Below, piece after piece: positions 52,502 to 60,471 of a stretch of 62,658 nt of DNA. Below the pieces are notes generated by a model that saw only the letters and a list, made by a program, of their open reading frames with translations, did not search any database and was not told where the DNA came from. The number at the start of each line of letters is the position of its first letter. Position 1 is the stretch's first letter. This DNA comes from JBFGJY01 sp041576975 (lineage in GTDB: Bacteria > Pseudomonadota > Gammaproteobacteria > UBA4575): positions 1-62,658 of the forward strand of contig JBFGJY010000005.1 of the NCBI GenBank assembly GCA_041576975.1, given 5' to 3'. The translations under genes and the position numbers were made by a program.

Positions 52502-52649
52502 CGTCTACTACCTCCGCACGGTACGCGCGATATTTAATGTCTTCGACATCGTTAAACATTCCTGATAATACGGCCCAAATAAATACACACACTGCACCCA
52601 GGCACATGAATACCGCCACCAAAAATTGTAAAAAGGTGAGTTCAATCAT
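52482..52649 (-). CDS. ccoS: cbb3 oxidase assembly protein CcoS
   Basis: 55 aa. One N-terminal helix (LQFLVAVFMCLGAVCVFIWAV) followed by SGMFNDVEDIKYRAY and an acidic end (DDEPES), matching the CcoS/FixS pattern WA..SGQFDDLE......D. CcoS is needed to insert cofactors into CcoN. It starts inside the end of the ccoO-ccoP fusion gene (overlap 8 bp), so it is coupled, and overlaps the 69-aa gene. Too short for the usual ORF cut-off. Confidence 0.8.
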   Translation of the reverse strand: MIELTFLQFLVAVFMCLGAVCVFIWAVLSGMFNDVEDIKYRAYRAEVVDDEPESR

Positions 52650-54396
52650 TACTCGCTCCCATGGTTTGTGGTATCAACATTTCATCTTCGATGTTGTGCA
52701 ATTCGCCAGCCTGTGCTGTCGGTACTATTTCAATGCCATGTTTACTGGCCCAGGCCTCACCGGCATAATAAGAATATTCGGTGTCTGCGGCGTCACCCAT
52801 TGGTTGATAGGCATAGTGTGACTCGGTGGCCTTGAGTGCCGGATGATTCAAGGCCGCACGGTCGACACTAGAAATTTTCAGCGGCTTGCCGGTAAGCGGG
52901 TCCTTAAATGCTGACAATGAGAGTACGTAATACGATAAAGCCCAACGATCTTCCTCGGATTGCGTATCGGCGTAAGACGGCATTGGTGTTCCACTTAAGC
53001 CGTTGCTCATGGTGCGATAGATATCTTTAACCGAAGGGCCAGATTTGAATTGACCCGTAGTCAGGTCCGCCGGTCGAATTGGATAACCGAAGTCGTCTTC
53101 GAGTTCGGCCGCCTTCTCACCATCGCCCTTACCGGTATCGCCATGACATTCCCAGCATTTGGCCTCTTGCCAAACATCTTTTCCATGCGCCACGATCTCA
53201 GCCGAGGGTGTCGGTGCCTCACCGATAAATATCGGTGGCTCAATCGGTTCTTCAACAAAATAAAAATACGGGTAATCTGGATCGCTCTTGTCTACGGCAA
53301 GTTCATATTTAATGTATTGAACCACTGCGAGGCGATCTTTTTCCTGCAGGTTATGCCAGGTCGGCATGGCCGAGCCACGTACTCCGCGTGACAGTGTGCG
53401 TAGTAAATCACCGTCGGTAGGCAAGGACCCTGATGGCGTGAGGTGGAATTTGAACACGCCGAGGGTAAAGTCGCGGGGTCGAAATTCCGTCATAAAGGTG
53501 GCTGCTGGGCCGTTACCATTTCCAGTTTCACCGTGGCAGCCTAGGCAGCGTCGTCGGTAAACTTCTTTTCCATAATCAACCCATTCCTCGGAACGTGGAA
53601 TCGAACCTTGCATTGCCCCCACCAATTGTGGCTCGAATCGATCTCGCCATTTGCCACGATTAGTACCGAGCTTTTGCAAATAGGCCACCAAAGCCTTTAG
53701 TTCCTCAGTAACGGCGATCAGCTCAACTTTGTCCCCGGTATACTCATCATTAGGAGTGAAGATAATCGGGTATTTGCCGCGTTCCTTAACATAGGTCAGA
53801 CCCTCAGCATTGGGGGTGAGCAAGATAGTTTCTTGGCTAGTGAAGTCGAATAGCTTCTTAGTTTCTTCATTTGCAGCAAGTGTCTTATTGCCGGTTTCAT
53901 CTGTGACGATCTCGGCAACATAGGGCCCCTCAAAGTAGTAGGCAAATCGCGGCATGATGGAGTCGGGAGAAATCATGCGTGGGTCCCAAAAATGGGCAAT
54001 GTGCCATTCGTCGCTATATTTCAATCCTACCCGCGAGAGATCTGGTCCGATTCGGCGCGTTGAAAATAGATGCGGTTGGTCATACGCATACTCACCGGAC
54101 TGGGTTACTGGCCCCCAGCGACGGGTCTCGCCAGTTACTGGGCGCACGAATTGCGAGTGACAAAACCAACAGCCATCACGGATATACAAGCGCCGACCGT
54201 GCGCCTCAAGTTCGGTATAATCAGTAGCCTCGTCTTCCATCCACTTTAGTTCACCAAGGTCAGTGCGTACTACCTTAGTAATTTTAGTGGTAGTCGATTC
54301 CGGTTCCAACCAGGGCAACAGACCTTGAGTAAACACCGCCAGAAAAAAGAACCCCACACCCGCAATCAAGCTTACATTACGGGCAGTCATGTTCAT
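52642..54396 (-). CDS. ccoO: Fused CcoO-CcoP triheme subunit of cbb3 oxidase
   Basis: 584 aa. One N-terminal anchor helix, then the CcoO domain: GRRLYIRDGCWFCHSQFVRP with the first heme site C76-C79-H80, RRIGPDLSRVGLKYSDEWH and MPRFAYYFEG. After about residue 265 two further class I cytochrome c domains follow with CLGCH (284-288) and CWECH (414-418), each with a downstream Met region (SAMPTW, TPMPSY). This equals CcoO plus the diheme half of CcoP. No separate ccoP is in the operon. The ATG overlaps the ccoN stop (ATGA). Electrons would enter via the CcoP-like hemes. Confidence 0.9.
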   Translation of the reverse strand: MNMTARNVSLIAGVGFFFLAVFTQGLLPWLEPESTTTKITKVVRTDLGELKWMEDEATDYTELEAHGRRLYIRDGCWFCHSQFVRPVTGETRRWGPVTQSGEYAYDQPHLFSTRRIGPDLSRVGLKYSDEWHIAHFWDPRMISPDSIMPRFAYYFEGPYVAEIVTDETGNKTLAANEETKKLFDFTSQETILLTPNAEGLTYVKERGKYPIIFTPNDEYTGDKVELIAVTEELKALVAYLQKLGTNRGKWRDRFEPQLVGAMQGSIPRSEEWVDYGKEVYRRRCLGCHGETGNGNGPAATFMTEFRPRDFTLGVFKFHLTPSGSLPTDGDLLRTLSRGVRGSAMPTWHNLQEKDRLAVVQYIKYELAVDKSDPDYPYFYFVEEPIEPPIFIGEAPTPSAEIVAHGKDVWQEAKCWECHGDTGKGDGEKAAELEDDFGYPIRPADLTTGQFKSGPSVKDIYRTMSNGLSGTPMPSYADTQSEEDRWALSYYVLSLSAFKDPLTGKPLKISSVDRAALNHPALKATESHYAYQPMGDAADTEYSYYAGEAWASKHGIEIVPTAQAGELHNIEDEMLIPQTMGASND

Positions 54397-55823
54397 GACG
54401 TTACTCCTTGCGTGGCCACATCCAGCCCAGGGTGGGTCTCTGTTCTGGCCGGCTTAATCGCCGTTAAGGCAAAATTAACGACCAATAAGGTCATGCCCAA
54501 GTCCATCAAGATGCCGGCCACGGTACGCACCAGCCAGTAGGGTCGGACCGCGACTATGGTATCTAGCCACTCGGTACCGGCCATCCACATATAGCCTTGC
54601 TGTAACCCAAGGGCGGTCAGGTCTAGTCCCATCAAAGTGATACCAAAAGTGATCAACCAAAACGACCAATTGCCCATACGAAATGACCACAACGGCTTGC
54701 CTAATAAACGCGGTAGTACATATACCGTTCCGCCAATGGCCCATACCACGAAAGTGCCAAACACCGTCAAGTGCGAGTGTGAGATAACAAAGTCGGTAAA
54801 GTGTGTGGGTTGTTGAATTGCGCGCAGCGCCTCGGTGGAGCCTTGAAAACAACCGACAAGATACATGAGTGACCCCATGATCAGAAACTTTGCCGTTAGA
54901 TTTTGACTAAAGGTATTCCATCTACCGATCATGGTGCCGAAGAAGTTTTGCAGCACCGTCCATACCGGAATGATCAACAGCATGGAAGTAATGATGGCCA
55001 GCGTCTCGGCCCAATCCGCAATCGGACTATATAGATAATGGTGGATGCCTACAAAAGGATAAAATAGTGCCAACGACCAAAATCCGACTAAGGACAACTT
55101 ATGGCTATAGATGGGATTTCTGACGCTGGCGGGTAAAAAATAGTAGATCAGCACATAACCTGCCGGGGTGATCCACAGCCCCACGATGTAATGAATAAAT
55201 AACCCGTGGAAGGCGGCGCTGTTAATGCCAGAGATAGTATAAGGTAAAATAAAACTGCCGAGGATCAGATTCAGCACCGTCCATATGAAGGCCGCCAGCA
55301 AATACCATAGTGCGACGTACAGTTGTGGTTCCTTACGCCGGCCGATGGTGATTACAAACTGAACAGTCGCTAGAGTGACGACTGTGAAGATGATGCTGTC
55401 CGTCAACAATGGAAACTCCCCGGCCTCCAATGCTTGTGCATGGCCCATCACCATTAATGCTATTCCCAACAATAGATTCAGGTTCCATACCCATACCAGC
55501 CAGTGGCCCCAATGCCCATTCCAGATGCGCACCCCACATAAGCGCGGCACCAGGTAATAGCACAAGCCGATAAATAGCGTGGAAAAGGCACCGAAGATCA
55601 CACCATTGACATGCAAGGGGCGTAAGCGCCCAAAGGTGAGATATTCGGAGGTGCCCAGATAGTCGGGATAGTTAAACAGGCTGGAGATAGCCGCACCGAT
55701 AGAAGGGGTAAACATCAACCAAAACAGGCCCCAATATAGCCATTTACGTACTAAGGCAAAATCGACCAATTCATCTAAGTCGGGGCGAGCATCTTCAGCT
55801 GGGCGCGTGATTGCATCAGACAT
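54393..55823 (-). CDS. ccoN: cbb3-type cytochrome c oxidase subunit I
   Basis: 476 aa, 12 helices. Heme and copper ligands are visible: RPLHVNGVIFG (low-spin heme b His), FIHYIVGLWITPAGY and GIHHYLYSP (CuB histidines), and VISHSHLTVFG (heme b3 and heme b His pair), with the HHY tyrosine close by. The catalytic O2-reducing subunit of a high-affinity heme-copper oxidase. It lacks the fused C-terminal extensions known in some lineages. AGAGGT lies upstream of the ATG. An inverted repeat 27 bp upstream may be regulatory. Confidence 0.95.
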   Translation of the reverse strand: MSDAITRPAEDARPDLDELVDFALVRKWLYWGLFWLMFTPSIGAAISSLFNYPDYLGTSEYLTFGRLRPLHVNGVIFGAFSTLFIGLCYYLVPRLCGVRIWNGHWGHWLVWVWNLNLLLGIALMVMGHAQALEAGEFPLLTDSIIFTVVTLATVQFVITIGRRKEPQLYVALWYLLAAFIWTVLNLILGSFILPYTISGINSAAFHGLFIHYIVGLWITPAGYVLIYYFLPASVRNPIYSHKLSLVGFWSLALFYPFVGIHHYLYSPIADWAETLAIITSMLLIIPVWTVLQNFFGTMIGRWNTFSQNLTAKFLIMGSLMYLVGCFQGSTEALRAIQQPTHFTDFVISHSHLTVFGTFVVWAIGGTVYVLPRLLGKPLWSFRMGNWSFWLITFGITLMGLDLTALGLQQGYMWMAGTEWLDTIVAVRPYWLVRTVAGILMDLGMTLLVVNFALTAIKPARTETHPGLDVATQGVTS

Positions 55824-55849
55824 GTACTACGACCTCTCTTTTTATATCA

Positions 55850-55872
55850 TCACGCACATTTTATGCGCGTGA
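55850..55872. promoter_or_regulatory. Inverted repeat upstream of ccoN
   Basis: TCACGCACAT (55850-55859), TTT loop, ATGCGCGTGA (55863-55872): a 10-bp stem with one mismatch, 27 bp before the ccoN ATG. On the plus strand it is followed by T-rich sequence, so it could be a plus-strand terminator, but no gene on that strand needs one. An operator or a leader hairpin for ccoN is the more natural reading. Confidence 0.4.
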
Positions 55873-55919
55873 CATTTTTTATTTTTTACCGCCGTTTTGT
55901 ATGCTTTAAACCAGAAAAC

Positions 55920-56375
55920 TTAGTGGACTCCTGGAGTTAACGGTGAATCTCGATTAGAGTGATAGATATACGCCTCTAATGCCTTCATCGCAGCGCTATC
56001 CGATTCAATTTTTATTCCCTGATTCGGCTTTTCAATGCACCAGTTAATCATGTCACGCAATGTCGCGAATTCATTCATCTGTTCTTGAAACTTAGGAAAT
56101 TCATGCGGGTGCACATCAGCGGAATTAGGATGACACATGGCACACGCCATGCCTGTTTCACTAAGCGTCACACCAAATTCCTTTTCTGTAGCGGGGTCAC
56201 CGTGAAATAGCAAGTCACCTTTATTCACATTTTCCATGTATACCTCATGAAACGCTTGTAGTGTTTCAGCATCGTGTTCTTTTTTATGTGCAAGAGCCCA
56301 AGTCGTTGCAACGATAGCGAACACAAAAATAAAACCCGTTATCACTCTTACCCATCGATTATCAGTTTTATTCAT
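55920..56375 (-). CDS. Monoheme c-type cytochrome, SoxA/TsdA-like pattern
   Basis: 151 aa. Signal/anchor helix at 11-28, one heme site CAMCH (C78-C81-H82), and after it FPKFQEQMNEFATLRDMINWCIEKPNQG...MKALEAYIYHS. The TL.D.IN.C.......G....S..M.AL.AYI pattern is what I recall from SoxA and thiosulfate dehydrogenase cytochromes, which suggests a sulfur-related or general electron carrier. The FQEQM Met could be the axial ligand. Strong AGGAGG precedes ATG 56375. It lies between the metallophosphoesterase and ccoN genes. Confidence 0.8.
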   Translation of the reverse strand: MNKTDNRWVRVITGFIFVFAIVATTWALAHKKEHDAETLQAFHEVYMENVNKGDLLFHGDPATEKEFGVTLSETGMACAMCHPNSADVHPHEFPKFQEQMNEFATLRDMINWCIEKPNQGIKIESDSAAMKALEAYIYHSNRDSPLTPGVH

Positions 56376-56458
56376 AACTATTCCCTCCTAAGGGAAGCAG
56401 TTTGTTTTTCACAAACTTATTTATCTTTTTTATCTCTATCTATGGCTAGAATTATTGA

Positions 56459-57607
56459 CTAGTACGGCCACATATTATCTGCGGTACGGCCATGTAAGTT
56501 TTGCGTCGGATTATCGCCAGTACCCGAATCAACCGCCTTGTTTGCAAACACTTTACCTTCACGTTCATTCCACATCATGTATTGGTGTTCAAAACTACCG
56601 TCAGCGTTTGCAGTCATTTTGTCCCAACCGAGACCATCAAAGTGATCGCCGATATCTACACGAATCATCGGTGTGGTTAATGCAGGTACGCCTTCAGGGG
56701 CATATGGCCAAGGCCATGAAGTAGCCAGCATGCCAATGAATTTCATGTTGCCAATTTCGTTATAAAGCACCTGGTGAGTATGACCATGGAAATTGGTAAC
56801 ATTATTATGCGTCTGTAAAATCTCATGCACTTCCCGCCAATCACGCACCCAAAAATTCCAAGGTGGATAGTATTGATAGAGTGGGTTATGACTGAAGATC
56901 ACTAGCGGTTTATCTTTTGGCCAGTCTGAAATCGCATCTTGTAGCCATTTAAGTTGATTATGCCCAAGACCTGCCCAAGGACCCGCCACTGTGCCATCCA
57001 GGGCCTCCATATGCCCCATGCGCTCTTTGGCCGTCATCTTTTTGGCCGACCAATAATCGGGTGCAAAACCAACGGTGTTTAAGCCTACAAAGCGCACACC
57101 TTTATGATCAAACTTCCAGGGACTGCCGCCAAAGTGTTTTTCCCATTTTTTACCCATGTCCAGATACCAATCGTGTTCACCTGGAATAAACACCTTTTTA
57201 ATTTTAATTTCTTTAAGCAATTCAACACCTAGATCAATTTCTACCGGATCGCCCTTTTGCGCAAGATCACCGCCAAATAGCACAAAGTCTGCAGCTGGTT
57301 TCATACCTTGAACTTCTTGAAATGCCCTTACAGTTTTCTCTACGAAACGCGTATTCAAAGCTCTGGGATACAGATGGGTATCTGAAATCCAGGCAAATTT
57401 GAAGGATTCAGTTGCCGCTGAAGCTACATCAATGGTGTTGAGTAGTGGGAACCAACCAGCGGCGGCTACACCCGCAGCAGTGCCTGCCGCTAAGGATCGG
57501 TTTAAAAAAATCCGCCGAGTAATTTTAAAACTTTTATCGATGCCTTTCTCTGCCTCACGTAACGCGCATTCCTTTTCACGTTGTTCTTGTTTGCTAGGTT
57601 TTTTCAT
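56459..57607 (-). CDS. Tat-exported metallophosphoesterase
   Basis: 382 aa. A long N-region and a twin-arginine motif (ITRRIFLNRSLAAG, RR at 31-32), then a calcineurin-like metallophosphoesterase: SDTHLY (D76, H78), FGGDLAQ, GEHDWYL, FSHNPL and FHGHTHQ provide the two-metal site. The GEHD replaces the usual GNHD. The product is periplasmic; the substrate is unknown. It lies between a cupredoxin-like gene and a cytochrome c gene, suggesting a linked respiratory or cofactor role rather than phosphate scavenging. Ends with an aromatic tail. Confidence 0.87.
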   Translation of the reverse strand: MKKPSKQEQREKECALREAEKGIDKSFKITRRIFLNRSLAAGTAAGVAAAGWFPLLNTIDVASAATESFKFAWISDTHLYPRALNTRFVEKTVRAFQEVQGMKPAADFVLFGGDLAQKGDPVEIDLGVELLKEIKIKKVFIPGEHDWYLDMGKKWEKHFGGSPWKFDHKGVRFVGLNTVGFAPDYWSAKKMTAKERMGHMEALDGTVAGPWAGLGHNQLKWLQDAISDWPKDKPLVIFSHNPLYQYYPPWNFWVRDWREVHEILQTHNNVTNFHGHTHQVLYNEIGNMKFIGMLATSWPWPYAPEGVPALTTPMIRVDIGDHFDGLGWDKMTANADGSFEHQYMMWNEREGKVFANKAVDSGTGDNPTQNLHGRTADNMWPY

Positions 57608-57658
57608 TTGATTCCTCCGCGTTCTTGCGTCATATCTATTTAGTTATTATTAAAATAA

Positions 57659-58375
57659 TTATTTTTTCAGTTCGAGAGATAGCTCTGTGGTTTCGCCTTC
57701 TTTCACACTTACAGAAACTTCTATTGGTCCGGTATATTCTTGCGTGGCTATTAAGGTGTAGTCCCCGGGTGGCACATCCGTTAAGGAAAAGCTGCCATCT
57801 TCAGTCGTTAAAGTGTAATAAGGGCTGTCTGCTACATAGACCCAACCTAGCATCCAACCATGCGCATCACAATCAACACGAACTTTGCCAGGACGTTTTA
57901 ATTGCTTGGTTATGCTGTCGCCTTTATTTGGCAGTGCTAAGTTAAATGCCGTGCGTTTACCATAATACCCATGTGTGTTATGCAAAATAGGATCTTCATT
58001 GATAATTTCAATATCACCTGCGCGTACAACTTGCACATGAGGCTCGAAGATGCAGTCTTTATTAGAGATATATGGTGGTTCTTTTGGCGCTTCCCACGCT
58101 TTGCCTTTAGCAACTTTTTTCAAGTAGACAACTGCGTCTTGCACGCCTTTATTTTCATCAACTAAAATTTTTGCTTCATCACGAATGCCGCCACAGATTT
58201 TTTTGTCTTTTGTGGGAATCACTTTCTTCTTAGGCACACTCCCTTGATAAGTTACTTTGCCACTAATGGTGCCGCCATTAGCAACTTCTATTTCTTCATA
58301 GGCTTGAACTGAAAGACCAATACTGAGCAGGAATAAAATACAAATGGCGTGGAAGATTGCACGAGGGAACTTCAT
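57659..58375 (-). CDS. Cupredoxin-like secreted protein with C-terminal carboxypeptidase-regulatory-like domain
   Basis: 238 aa from ATG 58375 (alternatives ATG 58408, TTG 58420). Signal peptide (AICILFLLSIGLSVQA). The middle part has a cupredoxin-type copper site: N.DPILHNTHG then PGKVRVDCDAHGWMLGWVYV (His, Cys, His, Met). A transthyretin-like repeat follows (YTLTTEDGSFSLTDVPPGDYTLIA). It may shuttle electrons in the periplasm. First gene of the respiratory block, downstream of an elaborate regulatory region. Confidence 0.82.
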   Translation of the reverse strand: MKFPRAIFHAICILFLLSIGLSVQAYEEIEVANGGTISGKVTYQGSVPKKKVIPTKDKKICGGIRDEAKILVDENKGVQDAVVYLKKVAKGKAWEAPKEPPYISNKDCIFEPHVQVVRAGDIEIINEDPILHNTHGYYGKRTAFNLALPNKGDSITKQLKRPGKVRVDCDAHGWMLGWVYVADSPYYTLTTEDGSFSLTDVPPGDYTLIATQEYTGPIEVSVSVKEGETTELSLELKK

Positions 58376-58420
58376 CGGTAGTTGCTCTGCATGTTTTGGG
58401 TTATACATGTCTTTTATCAA

Positions 58421-58626
58421 CCTTATTCTTAATTTTTAGATTTATTCTATATTTAAACTAAGTCTAAGTATTTGCAAATTTAATGTGCTTATTTCTGGAA
58501 TAAGTTGAATTGATAAATTTATAAAGCAAATTTATTCCAACAAACTCAGTATTAAAGTTAAGCAGCAGAATTATTGTATTTTTTATCAGCCATCGCACAC
58601 CACATTAATTAGGTTTAACGTTCTGA
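58421..58626. other. AT-rich leader region upstream of the cupredoxin gene
   Basis: About 200 bp without a gene. No hairpin, Shine-Dalgarno-led small frame or second FNR-type box was seen in it. It separates the operator cluster at 58627-58684 from the start codon, so the transcript would carry a long untranslated leader. Confidence 0.4.
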
Positions 58627-58668
58627 AATCTTATAGGTTATAAGATTAATTTAGACAAAGTCTAAATT
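58627..58668. promoter_or_regulatory. Two abutting perfect 9-3-9 inverted repeats
   Basis: AATCTTATA-GGT-TATAAGATT occupies 58627-58647 and AATTTAGAC-AAA-GTCTAAATT occupies 58648-58668 with no base between them. Both have perfect 9-bp arms and 3-bp centres. They lie just downstream (for the minus-strand operon) of an FNR box. A minus-strand TATAAC at 58642-58637 inside the first repeat could be the -10. This looks like a double operator. Confidence 0.6.
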
Positions 58669-58670
58669 AT

Positions 58671-58684
58671 TTGATTTAAATCAA
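58671..58684 (-). promoter_or_regulatory. Perfect FNR/ANR-type box
   Basis: TTGATTTAAATCAA is a perfect match to the FNR/ANR/DNR consensus TTGAT-N4-ATCAA. It lies about 47 bp upstream of a plausible start of transcription for the minus-strand cupredoxin-metallophosphoesterase-cytochrome-cbb3 genes. This suggests activation under low oxygen. Confidence 0.65.
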
Positions 58685-58744
58685 TTCTAAATTAAGAAAT
58701 TTTTTTTGTTGATTTTTTATTGAAAAAAACCAGGTCTTAATTAT

Positions 58745-58773
58745 TCCGAATGTCCACTTTGAGTTGAAAGCGG
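58745..58773. repeat. Short palindromic intergenic repeat, copy 6 (degenerate)
   Basis: GAATGTCCACTTTGAGTTGA then AAGCGGTAAT: shares the ATGTCC(A/G)CTTT edge and AAGCGG end with the family. The most degenerate copy. Confidence 0.35.
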
Positions 58774-58810
58774 TAATAAAGATTTAAAATATAGAATTTG
58801 TTTCCAGCAC

Positions 58811-58926
58811 CGCACATCACGCTAAGAAAAACAAGGACTTGTCGTGGAACGGCAAAGTGTTGTACGAGCGCAGCGAGTTCACGTGCCGCCAAAAAGAGCG
58901 AGCATTCGAGGATTAAGTGATGTGCG
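58811..58926. repeat. Segment bounded by 10-bp inverted repeats, likely decayed repeat element
   Basis: CGCACATCAC (58811-58820) and GTGATGTGCG (58917-58926) bound about 96 bp with an AGCGCAGCGAG string. A TTTTGGGTACTTTTGG...AAACAAAAGTA hairpin-like sequence follows (58939-58972). Such TACTTTTG-type strings recur in repeat elements of many proteobacteria. A 100-codon minus frame across it has no ribosome binding site or protein features. Confidence 0.4.
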
Positions 58927-59060
58927 ACGCAAATGCTTTTGGGTACTTTTGGAGAAACAAAAGTATTCTCTCTTGTAAGAAAAATTAAAAAGTAGTTTTT
59001 GCTAATGAGAGAGCGAAAAAGATTCTGAGTAGTTACCACGGAATAATTAACAAATCAAAT

Positions 59061-60470
59061 TTATGACTGAAACAACCCCAGCTCTTGAATCTTCCTGGTC
59101 AATGTATTTCTACCCCATCCCAATAGCTTCGCCGCTTCTTGTCGTTTACCACCAGATTTTCGCATTGCCGCTTTAATCATAATTGATTCAAACAATGGTA
59201 AGGCTTGATCCAAAATTGCTTTGCCACCTTTTGACATCTCGCGATCGGCCCATTCGCTTAGCAAGCTTTGCCAATCAGATGATATTTCTGTAGACATTTC
59301 ATCTTTGAGCATTTCTGCAGGTAAATCCTGCATATGGATTTCATTTGCCGAGGCCATCACAGTTAACCAGCGACAAACATTTTCAAGCTGACGGACATTA
59401 CCTGGCCATTTTAAAGCGCTTAAAAATTCCACGACTTCATTAGTGAGTTTTTTTGGTTCAGTTTCTAATTCCATCGCAGAACTTTGCATAAAATGCTGTA
59501 ATAGAATAGGGATATCTTCTTTACGTTCATGCAAAGCAGGAAGGTGAATACGAATAACATTGAGGCGATGAAACAAGTCTTCACGGAATTCCCCGTCACG
59601 TACTCTCGCCTCTAAATTTTGATGCGTAGCGGCAATAATACGCACATCTGCCTTGATAGGGTCGTGTCCACCAACTCGGTAAAAGTGTCCATCTGATAAC
59701 ACACGTAACAAACGCGTTTGTAAATCCTGGGGCATGTCACCAATCTCATCTAAAAATAATGTGCCTTGATGGGCTTGTTCAAAACGACCTTTGCGTAAAT
59801 TTTGTGCGCCAGTAAAAGCGCCCTTTTCGTGCCCAAATAATTCTGACTCAAGTAACTCACGTGGAATCGCTGCCATGTTCAAGGCAATAAAAGGTCCCAG
59901 TACGCGTGGGCTGTGTTCATGTAAAGCATGTGCCACCAACTCTTTGCCGCTGCCCGAGGCACCATTAATAAGTACTGTCATGTTTGAATTGGATAATCTC
60001 CCAATAGCACGAAATACCTCTTGCATTGCGGGCGATTCACCAATGATTTTAGACGTTTTATTCGCAGAGGAGACATCCTTTTCGGTGCTAGTGACTTCTT
60101 CACTAGCAGCCAAACAAGCACGTTTGGTTAATTCTACGGCCTCATCGACATCAAATGGCTTGGGGAGATATTCAAATGCACCTTTTTGATAGGCACCAAC
60201 AGCGCTTTGTAAATCAGAATGCGCAGTCATGATGATAATAGGCAAACCTGGATGATCCGTTTTAATTCGATCTAAAAATTCAAATCCGTTCATTCCTGGC
60301 ATACGCACATCGGTAAGAATGGCAGATGGAACATCATGTTCTAACTCATGCATTGCTGTAGTCGCTGATGCAAATGTTGTAACAGGGATGTGTGCTTTTT
60401 CAAATGCACGCTCCAACACAAAACGCATCGACTGATCATCATCTATAACCCAAACATTAGTATCTCTCAT
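59061..60470 (-). CDS. glnG: Nitrogen regulation response regulator NtrC
   Basis: 469 aa. Receiver domain with VIDDD and phospho-acceptor D54 in ILTDVRMPGM, AAA+ sigma-54 activator domain with Walker A GASGSGKE, the GAFTGA loop that contacts sigma-54, DEIGD Walker B, and a C-terminal Fis-type HTH (GGKRQEAAKLLGWGRNTLTRKIQEL). Full NtrC length. It starts 2 bp after the ntrB stop. It should activate the sigma-54 promoter found upstream of ntrB, an autoregulatory loop. Confidence 0.95.
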   Translation of the reverse strand: MRDTNVWVIDDDQSMRFVLERAFEKAHIPVTTFASATTAMHELEHDVPSAILTDVRMPGMNGFEFLDRIKTDHPGLPIIIMTAHSDLQSAVGAYQKGAFEYLPKPFDVDEAVELTKRACLAASEEVTSTEKDVSSANKTSKIIGESPAMQEVFRAIGRLSNSNMTVLINGASGSGKELVAHALHEHSPRVLGPFIALNMAAIPRELLESELFGHEKGAFTGAQNLRKGRFEQAHQGTLFLDEIGDMPQDLQTRLLRVLSDGHFYRVGGHDPIKADVRIIAATHQNLEARVRDGEFREDLFHRLNVIRIHLPALHERKEDIPILLQHFMQSSAMELETEPKKLTNEVVEFLSALKWPGNVRQLENVCRWLTVMASANEIHMQDLPAEMLKDEMSTEISSDWQSLLSEWADREMSKGGKAILDQALPLFESIMIKAAMRKSGGKRQEAAKLLGWGRNTLTRKIQELGLFQS

Positions 60471-60471
60471 C

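Noticed and set aside
54393..55823. Nitric oxide reductase (NorB) instead of CcoN
   Set aside because: The HHY region, CcoO-type partner and CcoS/CcoI genes point to cbb3 oxidase; the glutamates typical of NorB were not seen.
55850..55890. Rho-independent terminator on the plus strand upstream of ccoN
   Set aside because: The stem has a T-rich flank, but no plus-strand gene ends there, so an operator or leader hairpin is more likely.
58737..59039. A 100-codon open frame on the minus strand
   Set aside because: No Shine-Dalgarno, odd composition, and it spans inverted repeats. It looks like the translation of a repeat element.
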